Shown here: positions 55,301 to 64,000 of the stretch, piece after piece
How the letters are laid out: each line of letters starts with the position of its first letter
Position numbering within the stretch: position 1 is the first letter of the stretch
Assembly (NCBI RefSeq): GCF_003054445.1
Contig: NC_042509.1
Coordinates: 248,001-312,000, forward strand
DNA: 64,000 nt
Direction of reading: 5' to 3'
From: Pichia kudriavzevii
Lineage: Eukaryota; Ascomycota; Pichiomycetes; Pichiales; Pichiaceae
Made by a program: the position numbers and the translations under genes
The notes under the pieces: model-generated
Told to the model about the DNA's origin: nothing
Databases searched by the model: none
What the model saw: the letters and a program-made list of their open reading frames with translations, nothing else

Positions 55301-58300
55301 GTGGTTGGTTCCGATATTGCTATAAACCCACCTACAATAGAAAATGCAAATCTGCAATTAAAGAACGAGATTCAACACTCTACTAAGTTTGACAAGTATA
55401 TACTAGATAACAAGGATATAGAAAATTTAAGTGTTTCGAACGTTTACATGGATAGGAAAGAACTTCCGCTTTTGAAAGTTAAAAATGAATTATTTAAGGA
55501 ATGTGTTGCTTTAGTTGACAGCGGTGCGTCAAGAAACTTTTTGGATTACGAATTCGTTAAATCACATCAATTAGAAAATTATTTAGAGCCTACAGAATTT
55601 GAAGATGTTGTCGCCGCTAATAAGAAAACGATCAGCGTTAAAGGAGAATTAACCTTAGAATTACAATTTAAGCTAAGAGACGAATGGCAAAATGAGAATA
55701 TTAGATTCTTAGTCTTAGAGAATATCAACCATAAAATGATATTAGGTTTCCCATTTGTTAAAGATCATGGAAATAAAGTTGACTGGGAAAATATCGAAAA
55801 GGAAACGGAAACTCCTGAAATCCCAGATATCGAAGAACAAATAGAGTCAAGCGACGAAAACGACTTAGAAGAAACACAAGAAAATGAACTTATAGGTATT
55901 AACTCCATGCGTGCAGTTAGAAGAAATTTAAAGAATGTTGATAATTATCCATTATTACTGTTTGTGCAGTCAGTTGAAGAAAAAGAAAACAATAATGTTT
56001 TAGAAGAACCTTACGATGGTGTTGATGGAATTAGGAAGAAAATTCATGAAGAATTTAGAGATGTGGTGACCAATGACCAACCCACCAGTTTACCTCCCCA
56101 AAGGGATTTGACTCACAGAATTATACTCATTGAACCTACCAAGAGTACATACAGACGCCAGTACAAATTAAGTTATTCAGAGAAACAAGAGCTGAATAAA
56201 CAAGTTGATGAACTGCTAAAACAAGGTTTTATCAAGCCTAGCTCCAGTCCTTTCAATAGTCCTGTATTATTTGTCAAGAAGAAAGATGGTAGTATGAGAA
56301 TGTGTGTCGATTATAGGTTATTAAACAACAATACGGTAAAAGACAAGTTCCCAATACCACGAATCGATGAATTAATCACATGTTTTGGAGGAGCTTCAGT
56401 ATTTTCCAAGTTGGATTTGATGTCAGGGTACTTTCAGGTCAGAATCGCAGAAAATGATATGGAAAAAACAGCCTTTTCCACAGATTACGGTCACTACGAG
56501 TGGGTTGTGATGCCTTTCGGTTTAACCAACGCCCCTAGTACTTTCCAAAGAATGATGAATAGGATTCTAGCACCTTATTTGAACCAATTTGTTCAGGTGT
56601 ACCTGGATGATATTATAATTTACTCAAAGACTGTCGAAGAACACTACAGTCACATTGAAAAAATATTGGAATTGCTCAGGAGAAATAAGCTGATTGCGAA
56701 GAAAAAGAAATGCTCATTTTACTTCAAAACCTTAGGTTTCTTAGGACATCTCATTTCAAGCAGAGGTATCCAGACTGACCCTGCTAAGATAGACAAAATC
56801 AAGAGTTGGCCAATTCCGAAAAACGCCAAAGACGCTCAATCATTCCTAGGATTAGCTGGTTATTATCGAAGATTTATCAAAGATTATTCTAAGATTGCAT
56901 CTCCTATAATGGAATTCGCAAATAAGAAATGTGTTTGGAAAGAACCTCAAGATAAAGCATTCGAAGAGCTGAAAGGAAAGTTGATTAATGCCCCAATTTT
57001 AGTACATCCTATTTGGGAAGATGGTTATACATTTGTGGTGCACACAGATGCTTGTGGTACTGCGTTAGGTTACGTGTTAGAACAGCTTGATTCAGATGGA
57101 AAATTACGTGGTGTAATAGCCTATGGCTCCAGGAAATTAATAGGTTCAGAATTAAATTATTCAATATATGACCGTGAATTTCTCGCTGTTGTCGAAGCAT
57201 TAAAGAACTGGCGTTACTATTTATTAAATCGGCACTTTGTATTGAAAACAGATCACAGATCGTTGGTCTATTTAAAGCGACAGAATGCAATAGATAGCCA
57301 TAGAGTGGCCAGATGGTTAGATTATTTAGCTGATTACGATTTCACCATTCAGTACGTGAAAGGTCCTACTAATTCAGTAGCAGACGCTTTGTCTAGGTAC
57401 CCCTACGAGGAGAAAGAAGTTGGTATCAACACAATAGAATCGGTGTTAACGCCAAATCAGGAACTGCTAGAACGGATCATTAAGTCGTACGATGAAGACA
57501 ATGAAATTAACGAGATATACGACATATTGAAAGAGAATTTGCCGATCCCGAAGTCAATCCATAACCACATCAAACATTATTCAATTGAGGATAATTTACT
57601 ATATTTCTCAGTGGTTAAAGGAGGAAATGATCGAAGAATAGTAGTCTCCCCTAAGTCTAAGTTGGTTCAGGAAATTATTGGTAACGCTCATGACGGTAAC
57701 TCTGCTGGTCATTTCGGGTATTTCAAAACATACATGAGACTTCACCCTATGTTCTACTGGCCAAATATGCTAAAAAGCGTGAAGAGATATTGTCAAAGAT
57801 GTACGGTTTGCCAGAAAACCAAACCAGAGACAACTGGTCAAAGAGGATTATTTTCCCCTCTTCCAATTCCTGAAGGAAGATGGACAGACATCAGTTTGGA
57901 TTTTGTCACAGGTGTTCCCAGATGCAAAAATGGACACGATATGATTTTGGTAGTGGTGGATAGATTCACGAAGATGGCACATTTCATCCCCACTAGGAAA
58001 ACTGCAACCGCAGAGCAATGTGCAAAATTGATGGTAGATAATTGTTTTAAATTACATGGGATTCCAAAAAGAATGGTTTCGGATAAAGATATAAGGTTCA
58101 TGAATAAATTTTGGTTTACGGTGTACAAGATATTTGGTACATCCTTACTTTTCTCGACCACTAATCATCCTCAAACCGATGGTCAAACAGAAAGAACGAA
58201 CAGAATCTTAAACCAGTTACTAAGAAATTATGCGAGTAACGATCTCTACAGTTGGGACAAATGGTTGTCAATGGCCGAATTTGCCTACAATAGTTCCCAT

Positions 58301-58990
58301 CAAGTCTCGATAGGTTCATCACCATTTGAAGTTTGCTATGGTTACTTACCAGACTCGCCAATGTTTATTTCTAGCAGTCGTGTTTCAAGTAGAAGGTACA
58401 GCAATAAAGCTGAAGAATTCGCATTAGAAATGAAAGTCATCATGGAAAATGTGAAAGAAAACATGATTGAAGCGCAAAGAAGTCAGGAAACACAGCATAA
58501 TAAGTCGAGAGTGTACGAAACATTTGAAGTTGGAGATTGGATACTATTACACAAAGATGCATATGGTAGTGATAGATTGTATTACAAAATACAACCGGTA
58601 TACTACGGACCCTACAAGGTTGTCAAAAAGATATCAGACAACGCTTACGAAGTTGATTTACCGAAAACGAATAAAAAGGATAGAGTAATCAATGTCAGAT
58701 GGCTTAGAAGATTCTTACAAACGGATAAACAGTTTCCCAAGGTACCCCCAAGAACAATAGCTGAAGCAAGAAGTAGACTGACCGAGATTATCGGTATAGC
58801 TGGTATCGACGAAACAAACGATACATTGGATGTCTACTGGAAAGATTGTGACCCTTGTCATAGTTCAAGCATCCCATTTTCATTATTTTTAGAGATCCCA
58901 GAAGATTTACAGAGAACTTTATGGGATAATGCAAAAGCAATTGATAAGGACAATAAACTTCGGGACGAAGTTTCTAAAGCGGCGGGGTAA
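55301..58990 (+). CDS. Retrotransposon Pol (PR-RT-RNaseH-IN)
   Basis: The domains in order are: aspartic protease (LVDSGASRNF near 55513); reverse transcriptase with FSKLDLMSGYFQ and the catalytic YLDD (near 56600); RNase H (HTDACGTALGYV, LKTDHRSLVYL); and integrase with an HHCC zinc site (HCQRC-type, near 57690-57820), the DDE core (DFVTGVP, VSDKDIRF) and a GPY/F motif (YYGPYKVVKKI). The stop abuts the 3' LTR. The frame differs from gag and is open across their junction. Confidence 0.95.
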   Translation: MVGSDIAINPPTIENANLQLKNEIQHSTKFDKYILDNKDIENLSVSNVYMDRKELPLLKVKNELFKECVALVDSGASRNFLDYEFVKSHQLENYLEPTEFEDVVAANKKTISVKGELTLELQFKLRDEWQNENIRFLVLENINHKMILGFPFVKDHGNKVDWENIEKETETPEIPDIEEQIESSDENDLEETQENELIGINSMRAVRRNLKNVDNYPLLLFVQSVEEKENNNVLEEPYDGVDGIRKKIHEEFRDVVTNDQPTSLPPQRDLTHRIILIEPTKSTYRRQYKLSYSEKQELNKQVDELLKQGFIKPSSSPFNSPVLFVKKKDGSMRMCVDYRLLNNNTVKDKFPIPRIDELITCFGGASVFSKLDLMSGYFQVRIAENDMEKTAFSTDYGHYEWVVMPFGLTNAPSTFQRMMNRILAPYLNQFVQVYLDDIIIYSKTVEEHYSHIEKILELLRRNKLIAKKKKCSFYFKTLGFLGHLISSRGIQTDPAKIDKIKSWPIPKNAKDAQSFLGLAGYYRRFIKDYSKIASPIMEFANKKCVWKEPQDKAFEELKGKLINAPILVHPIWEDGYTFVVHTDACGTALGYVLEQLDSDGKLRGVIAYGSRKLIGSELNYSIYDREFLAVVEALKNWRYYLLNRHFVLKTDHRSLVYLKRQNAIDSHRVARWLDYLADYDFTIQYVKGPTNSVADALSRYPYEEKEVGINTIESVLTPNQELLERIIKSYDEDNEINEIYDILKENLPIPKSIHNHIKHYSIEDNLLYFSVVKGGNDRRIVVSPKSKLVQEIIGNAHDGNSAGHFGYFKTYMRLHPMFYWPNMLKSVKRYCQRCTVCQKTKPETTGQRGLFSPLPIPEGRWTDISLDFVTGVPRCKNGHDMILVVVDRFTKMAHFIPTRKTATAEQCAKLMVDNCFKLHGIPKRMVSDKDIRFMNKFWFTVYKIFGTSLLFSTTNHPQTDGQTERTNRILNQLLRNYASNDLYSWDKWLSMAEFAYNSSHQVSIGSSPFEVCYGYLPDSPMFISSSRVSSRRYSNKAEEFALEMKVIMENVKENMIEAQRSQETQHNKSRVYETFEVGDWILLHKDAYGSDRLYYKIQPVYYGPYKVVKKISDNAYEVDLPKTNKKDRVINVRWLRRFLQTDKQFPKVPPRTIAEARSRLTEIIGIAGIDETNDTLDVYWKDCDPCHSSSIPFSLFLEIPEDLQRTLWDNAKAIDKDNKLRDEVSKAAG

Positions 58991-59250
58991 TGTAAGAGAT
59001 CAGACAAAGGACTATCTCTCTATTTCCACATCGGGTAATCATATAGAAGGTTGAAGAAGATTGTAGAAGGTTAAACAGAAGTTCTAGAAGATAATTAAAT
59101 CCCTCAAAATGCTATTTTTTAAATTAAAGAATTACTATTTAAACAGAGGACATTCCATATATGTTCTCAGAGAATTAACGTATAAAAATATATAAGATAA
59201 AAATAAGCAATAATCAGATTCTAAAGTACGCACCACCAGCAACACTTTCA
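58991..59250 (+). repeat. 3' LTR
   Basis: This 260-bp LTR matches the 5' copy. A short purine-rich stretch (GCGGCGGGG) just before it may be the polypurine tract. It is followed by AATCA, the second target-duplication copy. Confidence 0.95.
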
Positions 59251-59261
59251 AATCAAGAATT

Positions 59262-59335
59262 GACTGGATGGCCAAGTTGGTTAAGGCGTGCGACTGTTAA
59301 TCGCAAGATCGTGAGTTCAACCCTCACTCTGGTCG
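59262..59335 (+). tRNA. tRNA-Asn (GTT)
   Basis: This 74-nt tRNA is very close to S. cerevisiae tRNA-Asn (GGCCAAGTTGGTTAAGGCGT; anticodon loop CTGTTAA; T loop TTCAACC). The element's 3' LTR ends 11 bp upstream. Only TTTC runs separate it from tRNA-Pro, so the two may be one transcript. Confidence 0.96.
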
Positions 59336-59344
59336 TTTCTTTCG

Positions 59345-59416
59345 GGGTTAATGGTCTAGTGGTATGATTCTCGCTTTGGGTGCGAGAGGCCCTGGGTTCA
59401 ATTCCCAGTTGACCCC
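59345..59416 (+). tRNA. tRNA-Pro (TGG), intronless
   Basis: This 72-nt tRNA has acceptor GGGTTAA/TTGACCC, anticodon loop TTTGGGT, T loop TTCAATT and discriminator C, with a T7 terminator (59419-59425). In S. cerevisiae the TGG tRNA-Pro genes carry an intron; this one does not. Confidence 0.96.
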
Positions 59417-62400
59417 TATTTTTTTGCTGAGAAATGTTTTTTTTCTATGCGAATTCAAGCTACTTTAACTCGTGTTAGCTTTCAGGCAATACGAAGAATA
59501 TCAGAGCAGGAGAAGAAGCTATAAATTTCAAGATCTGGCCACTACATTGGACGCAACTATAAATTTGTGTGTTAGTTCAAGTCCAAAGTTTTTGCTGTTT
59601 TTATTGAACCATGAAAACTAAGCATAGAAATCTGAGACAGAGATTATAATGCTTCAACCATTCGCTTATTACTTAACTGCTTTTATAAAAAAGAAGCTTA
59701 TTTTCACCCCAAAACATGCTTTTTTTTATTGTTCTGTTTTTGAATCTTCATACGCCTCTACTATATTCAAATAAATAATTTGAATAAGTTAGTTTAACTG
59801 AATAATAGTTAAATCCGAATTATCTTGTAAAAGTTATGGCTTTGAGTTTAAAGTTACACTCATTTTGCAGGAGAGCTTCGACACTTGCTTCATTAATTCC
59901 TAAAAGGCATTGCACGTGATATTGATTCTTTGAAAGCTTAGACAAGGTCTTCATGTATGTTTTTCATTAACCCGAACTTTAAGTTTCCATCAATCATTTG
60001 GCTTTGTGTTTTCTCGTGATTAGCCTAAATATATTTTTGAATACTCTAGGACTGCAAGCTAATCAAGATATTTAATTAAGATTTAGATTTGTTAAACATT
60101 CTAATGACTTGCAATGCTAAATTACAACTTGTACTATTAAAGCGTAATCAGCTTTTCTAAAATATTTAGTTTTGCAGATTTTGTCATTGACATGAATCAT
60201 TACAATGTTTGTATATTGTATTCTATTTTTAATGAAGTGGTAACTGATACACCGAAGTTGAGTTGAGTGAAGTTAGCAATGTGCTAGTTCTGATTCTGCG
60301 TTACTAAACGCATTTTACTCTATCTAAGCTAATATTGTGGTTTGAATTTTTTGCTTTCGATCTGTGAAAAAGATTAGGAAACTCTCTTTGGTAAACTATT
60401 TTCTAGATGTAGAGGCAAAAAAGTAAAGATTCAGCCTTTCCTCTGGGCTTTGCTGAATAAATAGGATAGCCGGAATAGCATGTTGTTTGATGATAAACCG
60501 GAATTTGTATATCCACTCTAAAGTTTTACACAAACTAGATAAGGATAATCTGTTTCAACGTCTGAAACACTAAGGTACTTCTTTTCCCTTCTTAGAAAGA
60601 TTGAGTTTTGTATTTCTTAGTTAAGAAAAAAAAAAATATAAATAATTGATAATTTTTTATTACACCAGGGTAAGTCAAAGACGATATCGCCTTATAATCA
60701 AGACTTCTTTAAAAAAAATGTTATAGATTTTTGTAAAACCTTTCTTGTGTTATTAATTTTCTATACCCTAGTTGTTTTTCTCAAACAAGAGGTAGATGAC
60801 AGGGTTCGTTAAGAAAGAGTATTTCTCCTCAATAATTTTTTGTTCTTTTTAAATCACTTATTTTTTTACAGCTACTTTTAACCTTTTTCAATCAATAAAA
60901 GCAATTCTACTTTTTAGTATCACACCCGCTTTTTAAACTGAATTTTGTAGCAAATCTCATCTGAGTTCACAACTGATTTTTGTGAACAATATTGACAAAT
61001 TGGCTAGTTTTATCAAATTCAAGGAGAGCCCAAGCATTCTTGTAGAAGCCAAAATTTTTTTTAAAGATTAGGTTCAGAGGAACATCAAATTCAACTGGTA
61101 ATTTTTGGTACATAAATCATTTTGAAGAGTTACTGAACCAATAGCCTATAAAAAAAACAAAAACCAAAACCCGTAACGTTGCTTTTAGGTTACGCAGAGC
61201 TCACAGCTTTCCAAAGACAATTGTTCACCAAAATAACAATGTATAATCTAGTTTCTTACTTAAAAATTTGTAGTTTGTGATTTTGCTTACTGAAAAATAT
61301 GTTAAGAGCATATTTTGAAGAGAAAGTGTAACACTACATAGCAAAAACAAAGCCATAAAAAGAGACTTTAATCCATACGTTTAGTCTCAACAACCTCATG
61401 CTCTTTAGTGATTTTGAAGTTGTGGTTTGAACAATTTTCTTAGTGATTCTGTATTTAGTAAAAGTTGCTGAATCCGAATCTAGTTTACTTCTATTCGAGC
61501 TATATAAAAAACACATCTTTTACCAACCAACAACGAACATGGCTAGTATTTGGTGTAACATATGGTTTTTTATTTTTTATAAATCAGATTTACAAATATC
61601 AAGCGCCTGTTCTTTCTTTTAATCTTTTGTGAAACTGTGATTGTAGCAAAATCGTTTCGTATGAATAAACTGCACTGGGTTTTTCATCTGTAAAAAGGCT
61701 AAATAAATTATCACCCCTATTTCACTTACTATTTTTCATCTCATTTTTTTTTCGTCTCATCAATTTTTGTTTTCCAAAAAGTATATGAAAGCTGTAAACC
61801 AACTAGATTGTTATGACACAGCTGTAAGGAATTTATTATGGAAAACCTCTTTTTGACACTTTTACTTGGGAATATGTGTTTCTTTCTATCATTCAACCTT
61901 TTCTATTGTTGTATTTGTTATCTTCATTATCAAAATGTTTCTTTTAAAATTATGAAATGAATTATATCAAAGAAAAGTTTACTCTATTTTATGCCATCGG
62001 AGGTATTTCTGGGTATCAATCCTTTTTTTGAACATTTTGTCGGAGACTATTGTTTATTTTATTCAAGTGAGAAGGGTATTTATTTATGTAAAATTCACAG
62101 ATTATAGCTGATTGAACTATGTTAACGAAAAAGGCTAAAAAGAGACCTACCTTTTTTTTTATAACATGGTTTACTGAAATTTTACACTCTTCACAATATA
62201 ACAATGTCTTTTACCAAGCAAGCGCCAACGTATAGTTATAAAGATCGTATTATTATAGTCTTGATATCTTTTATCCTGTTTGGGGGCACTTGTATACATA
62301 AATAAAAGTATAAACGAACTGTGTCACCAGAGTAACTCTGATCGGTTTGAAAATGGATCTTAAAGCCAATTAACTTGGTTAGATCATGTAAATAATCAAC

Positions 62401-62499
62401 TCAGTCTTTTCCTGTCTTGCTACTCTGAAAAAAAAAACCGTAGCCGGTGTCTTCCAAGCAACTCAATCAGCAGCCATACAAAGCAAAAATAATTTGAAT
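59417..62499. other. 3.1-kb AT-rich gene desert (candidate centromere core)
   Basis: No convincing reading frame, tRNA or LTR is seen. The sequence is AT-rich throughout (roughly 30% GC by eye) with many poly-A and poly-T runs. It lies inside a ~10.5-kb region without host protein genes, framed by tRNA genes and LTR sequence, which is a common setting for yeast centromeres. I saw no clear long inverted repeat by reading. The centromere idea is inference. Confidence 0.45.
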
Positions 62500-62571
62500 T
62501 GAGGCCAACAGGAATCGAACCTGCAACCCTTCGATCTGGAGTCGAAAGCTCTACCATTGAGCCATAGCCCC
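62500..62571 (-). tRNA. tRNA-Trp (CCA), intronless
   Basis: The minus-strand 72-nt tRNA has the D arm GGCTCAATGGTAGAGC, anticodon stem TTCGA/TCGAA with loop CTCCAGA, and T arm GCAGGTTCGATTCCTGT, nearly as in S. cerevisiae tRNA-Trp. It lacks the intron found there. A short T5 run follows (62489-62485). The solo LTR starts 11 bp upstream of its 5' end. Confidence 0.93.
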
Positions 62572-62582
62572 ATTCAGTAACT

Positions 62583-62841
62583 TGTAAGAGATCAGACAAA
62601 GCACTATCTCTCTATTTCCTCATCGGGTAATCATATAGAAGGTTGAAGAAGATTGTAGAAGGTTAAACAGAAGTTCTAGAAGATAATTATATCCCTCAAA
62701 ATGCTATTTTTAAATTAAAGAATTACTATGTAAACAGAGGACATTCCATATATGTTCTCAGAAAATTAACGTATTTAAATATATAAAATATAAACAAGCA
62801 ATAATCAGATTCTAAAGTACGCACCACCAGCAACACTTTCA
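62583..62841 (+). repeat. Solo LTR of the same Ty3-like family (fossil)
   Basis: This 259-bp copy runs from TGTAAGAGATCAG to CAACACTTTCA and differs from the full element's LTRs by only a few percent by eye. No internal element sequence is attached. The flanking 5-mers do not match, so the target duplication has decayed or was lost by recombination. It lies 11 bp upstream of tRNA-Trp. Confidence 0.93.
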
Positions 62842-63515
62842 CTATGTAAAGGACTAGGTGTAAGGAGTCGAAATTATTTCCTAATTTGGGATGTTTCGAC
62901 GGTTGAATCTTTTTAAGAATAATCACTAATCTTATCAATAACTATAGTATTGTACGCAGAAATAATAATTGCAATACACGTATTAGTAAGTACGCAATAG
63001 GTGTATAATCGCACGAGTAGACAATGGGCGTGGTGGAAGTTAGTCGTAGTAGAAGTAGTAATTGATTTCTCTCTTTTTCCCTCTGCTGCTTCCACTCCCG
63101 ATTAGGACCTATATCAGCTATATCAATTCTATATAACAGGATATTGTCTGTCTCATATACTTCACGCCCGCAACCTGGAATCACCCTCAGTTCCTACCCT
63201 TTTTCGTCTAGCAGACTCCTGTACGAGCTTATTACGTTTTAGGTCTTTATTTTTTACTGTGCCAGTCCTGTCATAGCCCGTTGACAAATGATAATTAATT
63301 TATGCGAATGACAGTGTCTCCGACGGCTTCTCTATGCCTATGCTCTACACGATCAACGGGGCTAACTCTCTTTGCTTCCTACTCCGGATACTTGACCCTT
63401 GTTAACTTCCCTGTTCTAAAATCGAAACCTTAATATCAGTATATTATCCTCTATCTACTGGGACTTCTTTTTTTGGAACACATGCTGAAAAATCCCTTTC
63501 ACACTACAGAAAGAA
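62842..63515. other. Unassigned stretch between solo LTR and tRNA-Gly
   Basis: These 674 bp have a less AT-rich composition than the desert to the left. A small inverted pair GTCGAAA/TTTCGAC lies at 62867-62900, and CTATATAACAGG at about 63131. No reading frame looks real. It could be an old LTR of another family; I have nothing to match it to. Confidence 0.35.
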
Positions 63516-63586
63516 GCGCAAGTGGTTTAGTGGTAAAATTCAACGTTGCCATCGTTGAGCCCCTGGTTCGATTCCGGGCTTGCGCA
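63516..63586 (+). tRNA. tRNA-Gly (GCC)
   Basis: This 71-nt tRNA is identical by eye to the minus-strand copy at 53613-53683, with a T5 terminator at 63591-63595. The flanks of the two copies do not match, so the identity is limited to the gene. Confidence 0.96.
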
Positions 63587-63987
63587 GTTCTTTTTCTCCT
63601 GTTTGTCGCTTGAAAATCCCCTTTTTTCCGTAGGGGCAAAATTTGAATCCCGTTCTTCCATGGCAAGAATATACAAACAAGAAGTCTCCGCTCATCAGCA
63701 AAGTCCGAAAATCGGAGAAGGAGAGACGGGAAAATGGGGTGACTCAGAGTTGACAGATGGGTGATTCAGCCCCGTGAGACTATGTGCCTTATCGGAGTGT
63801 ACCGTTAGCCCGGTTTGAAGAAACTCCAGTCTTGTGACATCTATAAAAGATGGGGCCTGCTCAACTTTGATCCCAATTTGAGGTTCGTATTGGGGAGGTC
63901 TTGAGTATTCTTTTACGGTACAACAACAACCCACAACAGCAACCCACAACAGCAACCCACAACAGCAACCCCCAGCACAATTTTACA
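63587..63987. promoter_or_regulatory. Promoter-like region with Gcn4-type sites, TATA and 13-bp repeats
   Basis: TGACTCA (63740-63746) is a perfect Gcn4/AP-1 core, and TGATTCA (63762-63768) is a near match 22 bp on. TATAAAAG is at 63842-63849, and three 13-bp ACCCACAACAGCA units lie at 63929-63967, just before an ATG at 63988. The order fits the promoter and leader of a + strand gene. Confidence 0.55.
63929..63967. repeat. Three 13-bp tandem units (ACCCACAACAGCA)
   Basis: Three identical units stand head to tail in the presumed leader of the gene that starts at 63988. They contain no ATG and little G, as in unstructured yeast leaders. Confidence 0.9.
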
Positions 63988-64000
63988 ATGTCCATTATTA
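63988..64000 (+). CDS. Possible start of a gene (cut by the window end)
   Basis: ATGTCCATTATTA follows a promoter-like region with TATA box and A-rich context (ACAATG). Only four codons are visible (MSII), so nothing can be said about the product. Confidence 0.35.

Larger units (their letters stand above)
54231..59250 (+). mobile_element. Ty3/gypsy-type LTR retrotransposon, whole-looking
   Basis: The 5.0-kb element has two 260-bp LTRs (TG...CA) that look identical by eye, a primer-binding site, gag and pol with domain order protease, reverse transcriptase, RNase H, integrase (Ty3/gypsy order), and a 5-bp target duplication AATCA (54226-54230 and 59251-59255). The matching LTRs mean a very recent insertion. 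Its right end is 11 bp upstream of tRNA-Asn, as expected for integrase targeting to Pol III start sites. No break is evident. Confidence 0.95.

Noticed and set aside
59912-59920. CACGTG at 59913-59918, reading ATCACGTG on the minus strand: a CDEI-like element, with TCCGAA some 105 bp away
   Set aside because: The stretch between is not the very AT-rich block of defined length that a point centromere needs, and the CDEIII match is only six bases. Point centromeres are not expected outside Saccharomycetaceae.
62016-62204. Small frames of about 60 codons in the AT-rich desert
   Set aside because: Length expected by chance, with AT-driven Lys/Ile/Asn/Phe composition and no recognisable motif.
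1-64000. CRISPR arrays, bacterial operons, rRNA genes
   Set aside because: The window is eukaryotic; the tandem repeats have no spacer structure, and no 5S or large rRNA sequence was seen.

Overview
The window looks like a budding-yeast (Saccharomycotina) chromosome segment. The genes are compact and intronless, with yeast-type orthologues throughout. A CTG codon at 48109-48111 encodes the invariant Leu of the DLPG motif in the Rbg1 GTPase. This argues against the CUG-Ser and CUG-Ala clades and fits Pichiaceae or another CTG=Leu lineage. The species is inferred; I cannot name it with certainty.

Positions 1-8.8 kb are relatively GC-rich by eye. They hold the 5' part of an unidentified Gln-rich gene, CAJ1 and SAP1 in tandem, a secreted protein with two fungal cellulose-binding (CBM1) modules behind a repeat-filled promoter, and a 2-oxoglutarate/Fe(II) oxygenase. 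Positions 8.8-28.6 kb hold TED1, SPT6, an NCBP3-like RG-rich protein, the divergent pair ATS1/FUN30, the divergent pair MDM10/SPO7, and a BED-finger protein. Positions 28.7-43.8 kb hold SMX3, QCR2, RPC82, ATG13, SKI3, MLC2, RPO26 and PZF1. All eight lie within YPR182-YPR191 in S. cerevisiae, so this is a deeply conserved block. Positions 43.9-53.4 kb hold SYF2, COG4, RBG1, SEH1, FUN14, NNF1 and NSA1.

From 53.4 kb almost to the end I see no host protein gene. This AT-rich stretch of about 10.5 kb carries six tRNA genes (Asp, Gly, Asn, Pro, Trp, Gly). It also carries one whole-looking Ty3/gypsy LTR element with LTRs that look identical and a 5-bp target duplication, a solo LTR of the same family, and an older LTR remnant. 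Each of the three LTRs lies 11-12 bp upstream of a tRNA gene, the signature of Ty3-type insertion at Pol III start sites. A 3.1-kb featureless AT-rich core (59.4-62.5 kb) sits between the tRNA genes and is a candidate centromere or pericentromere, which I cannot prove from sequence alone. The last 400 bp look like a promoter with Gcn4-type sites leading to an ATG at 63988.

The host genes are mostly housekeeping: transcription and chromatin (Spt6, Fun30, Rpc82, Rpo26, TFIIIA), RNA metabolism (Ski3, Syf2, SmF, Nsa1), trafficking and membranes (Cog4, Ted1, Spo7), mitochondria (Qcr2, Mdm10, Fun14), autophagy (Atg13) and the nuclear pore and kinetochore (Seh1, Nnf1). The less ordinary items are the CBM1 protein and its promoter, two upstream ORFs and a hairpin in the TFIIIA gene, and the tRNA/LTR gene desert.
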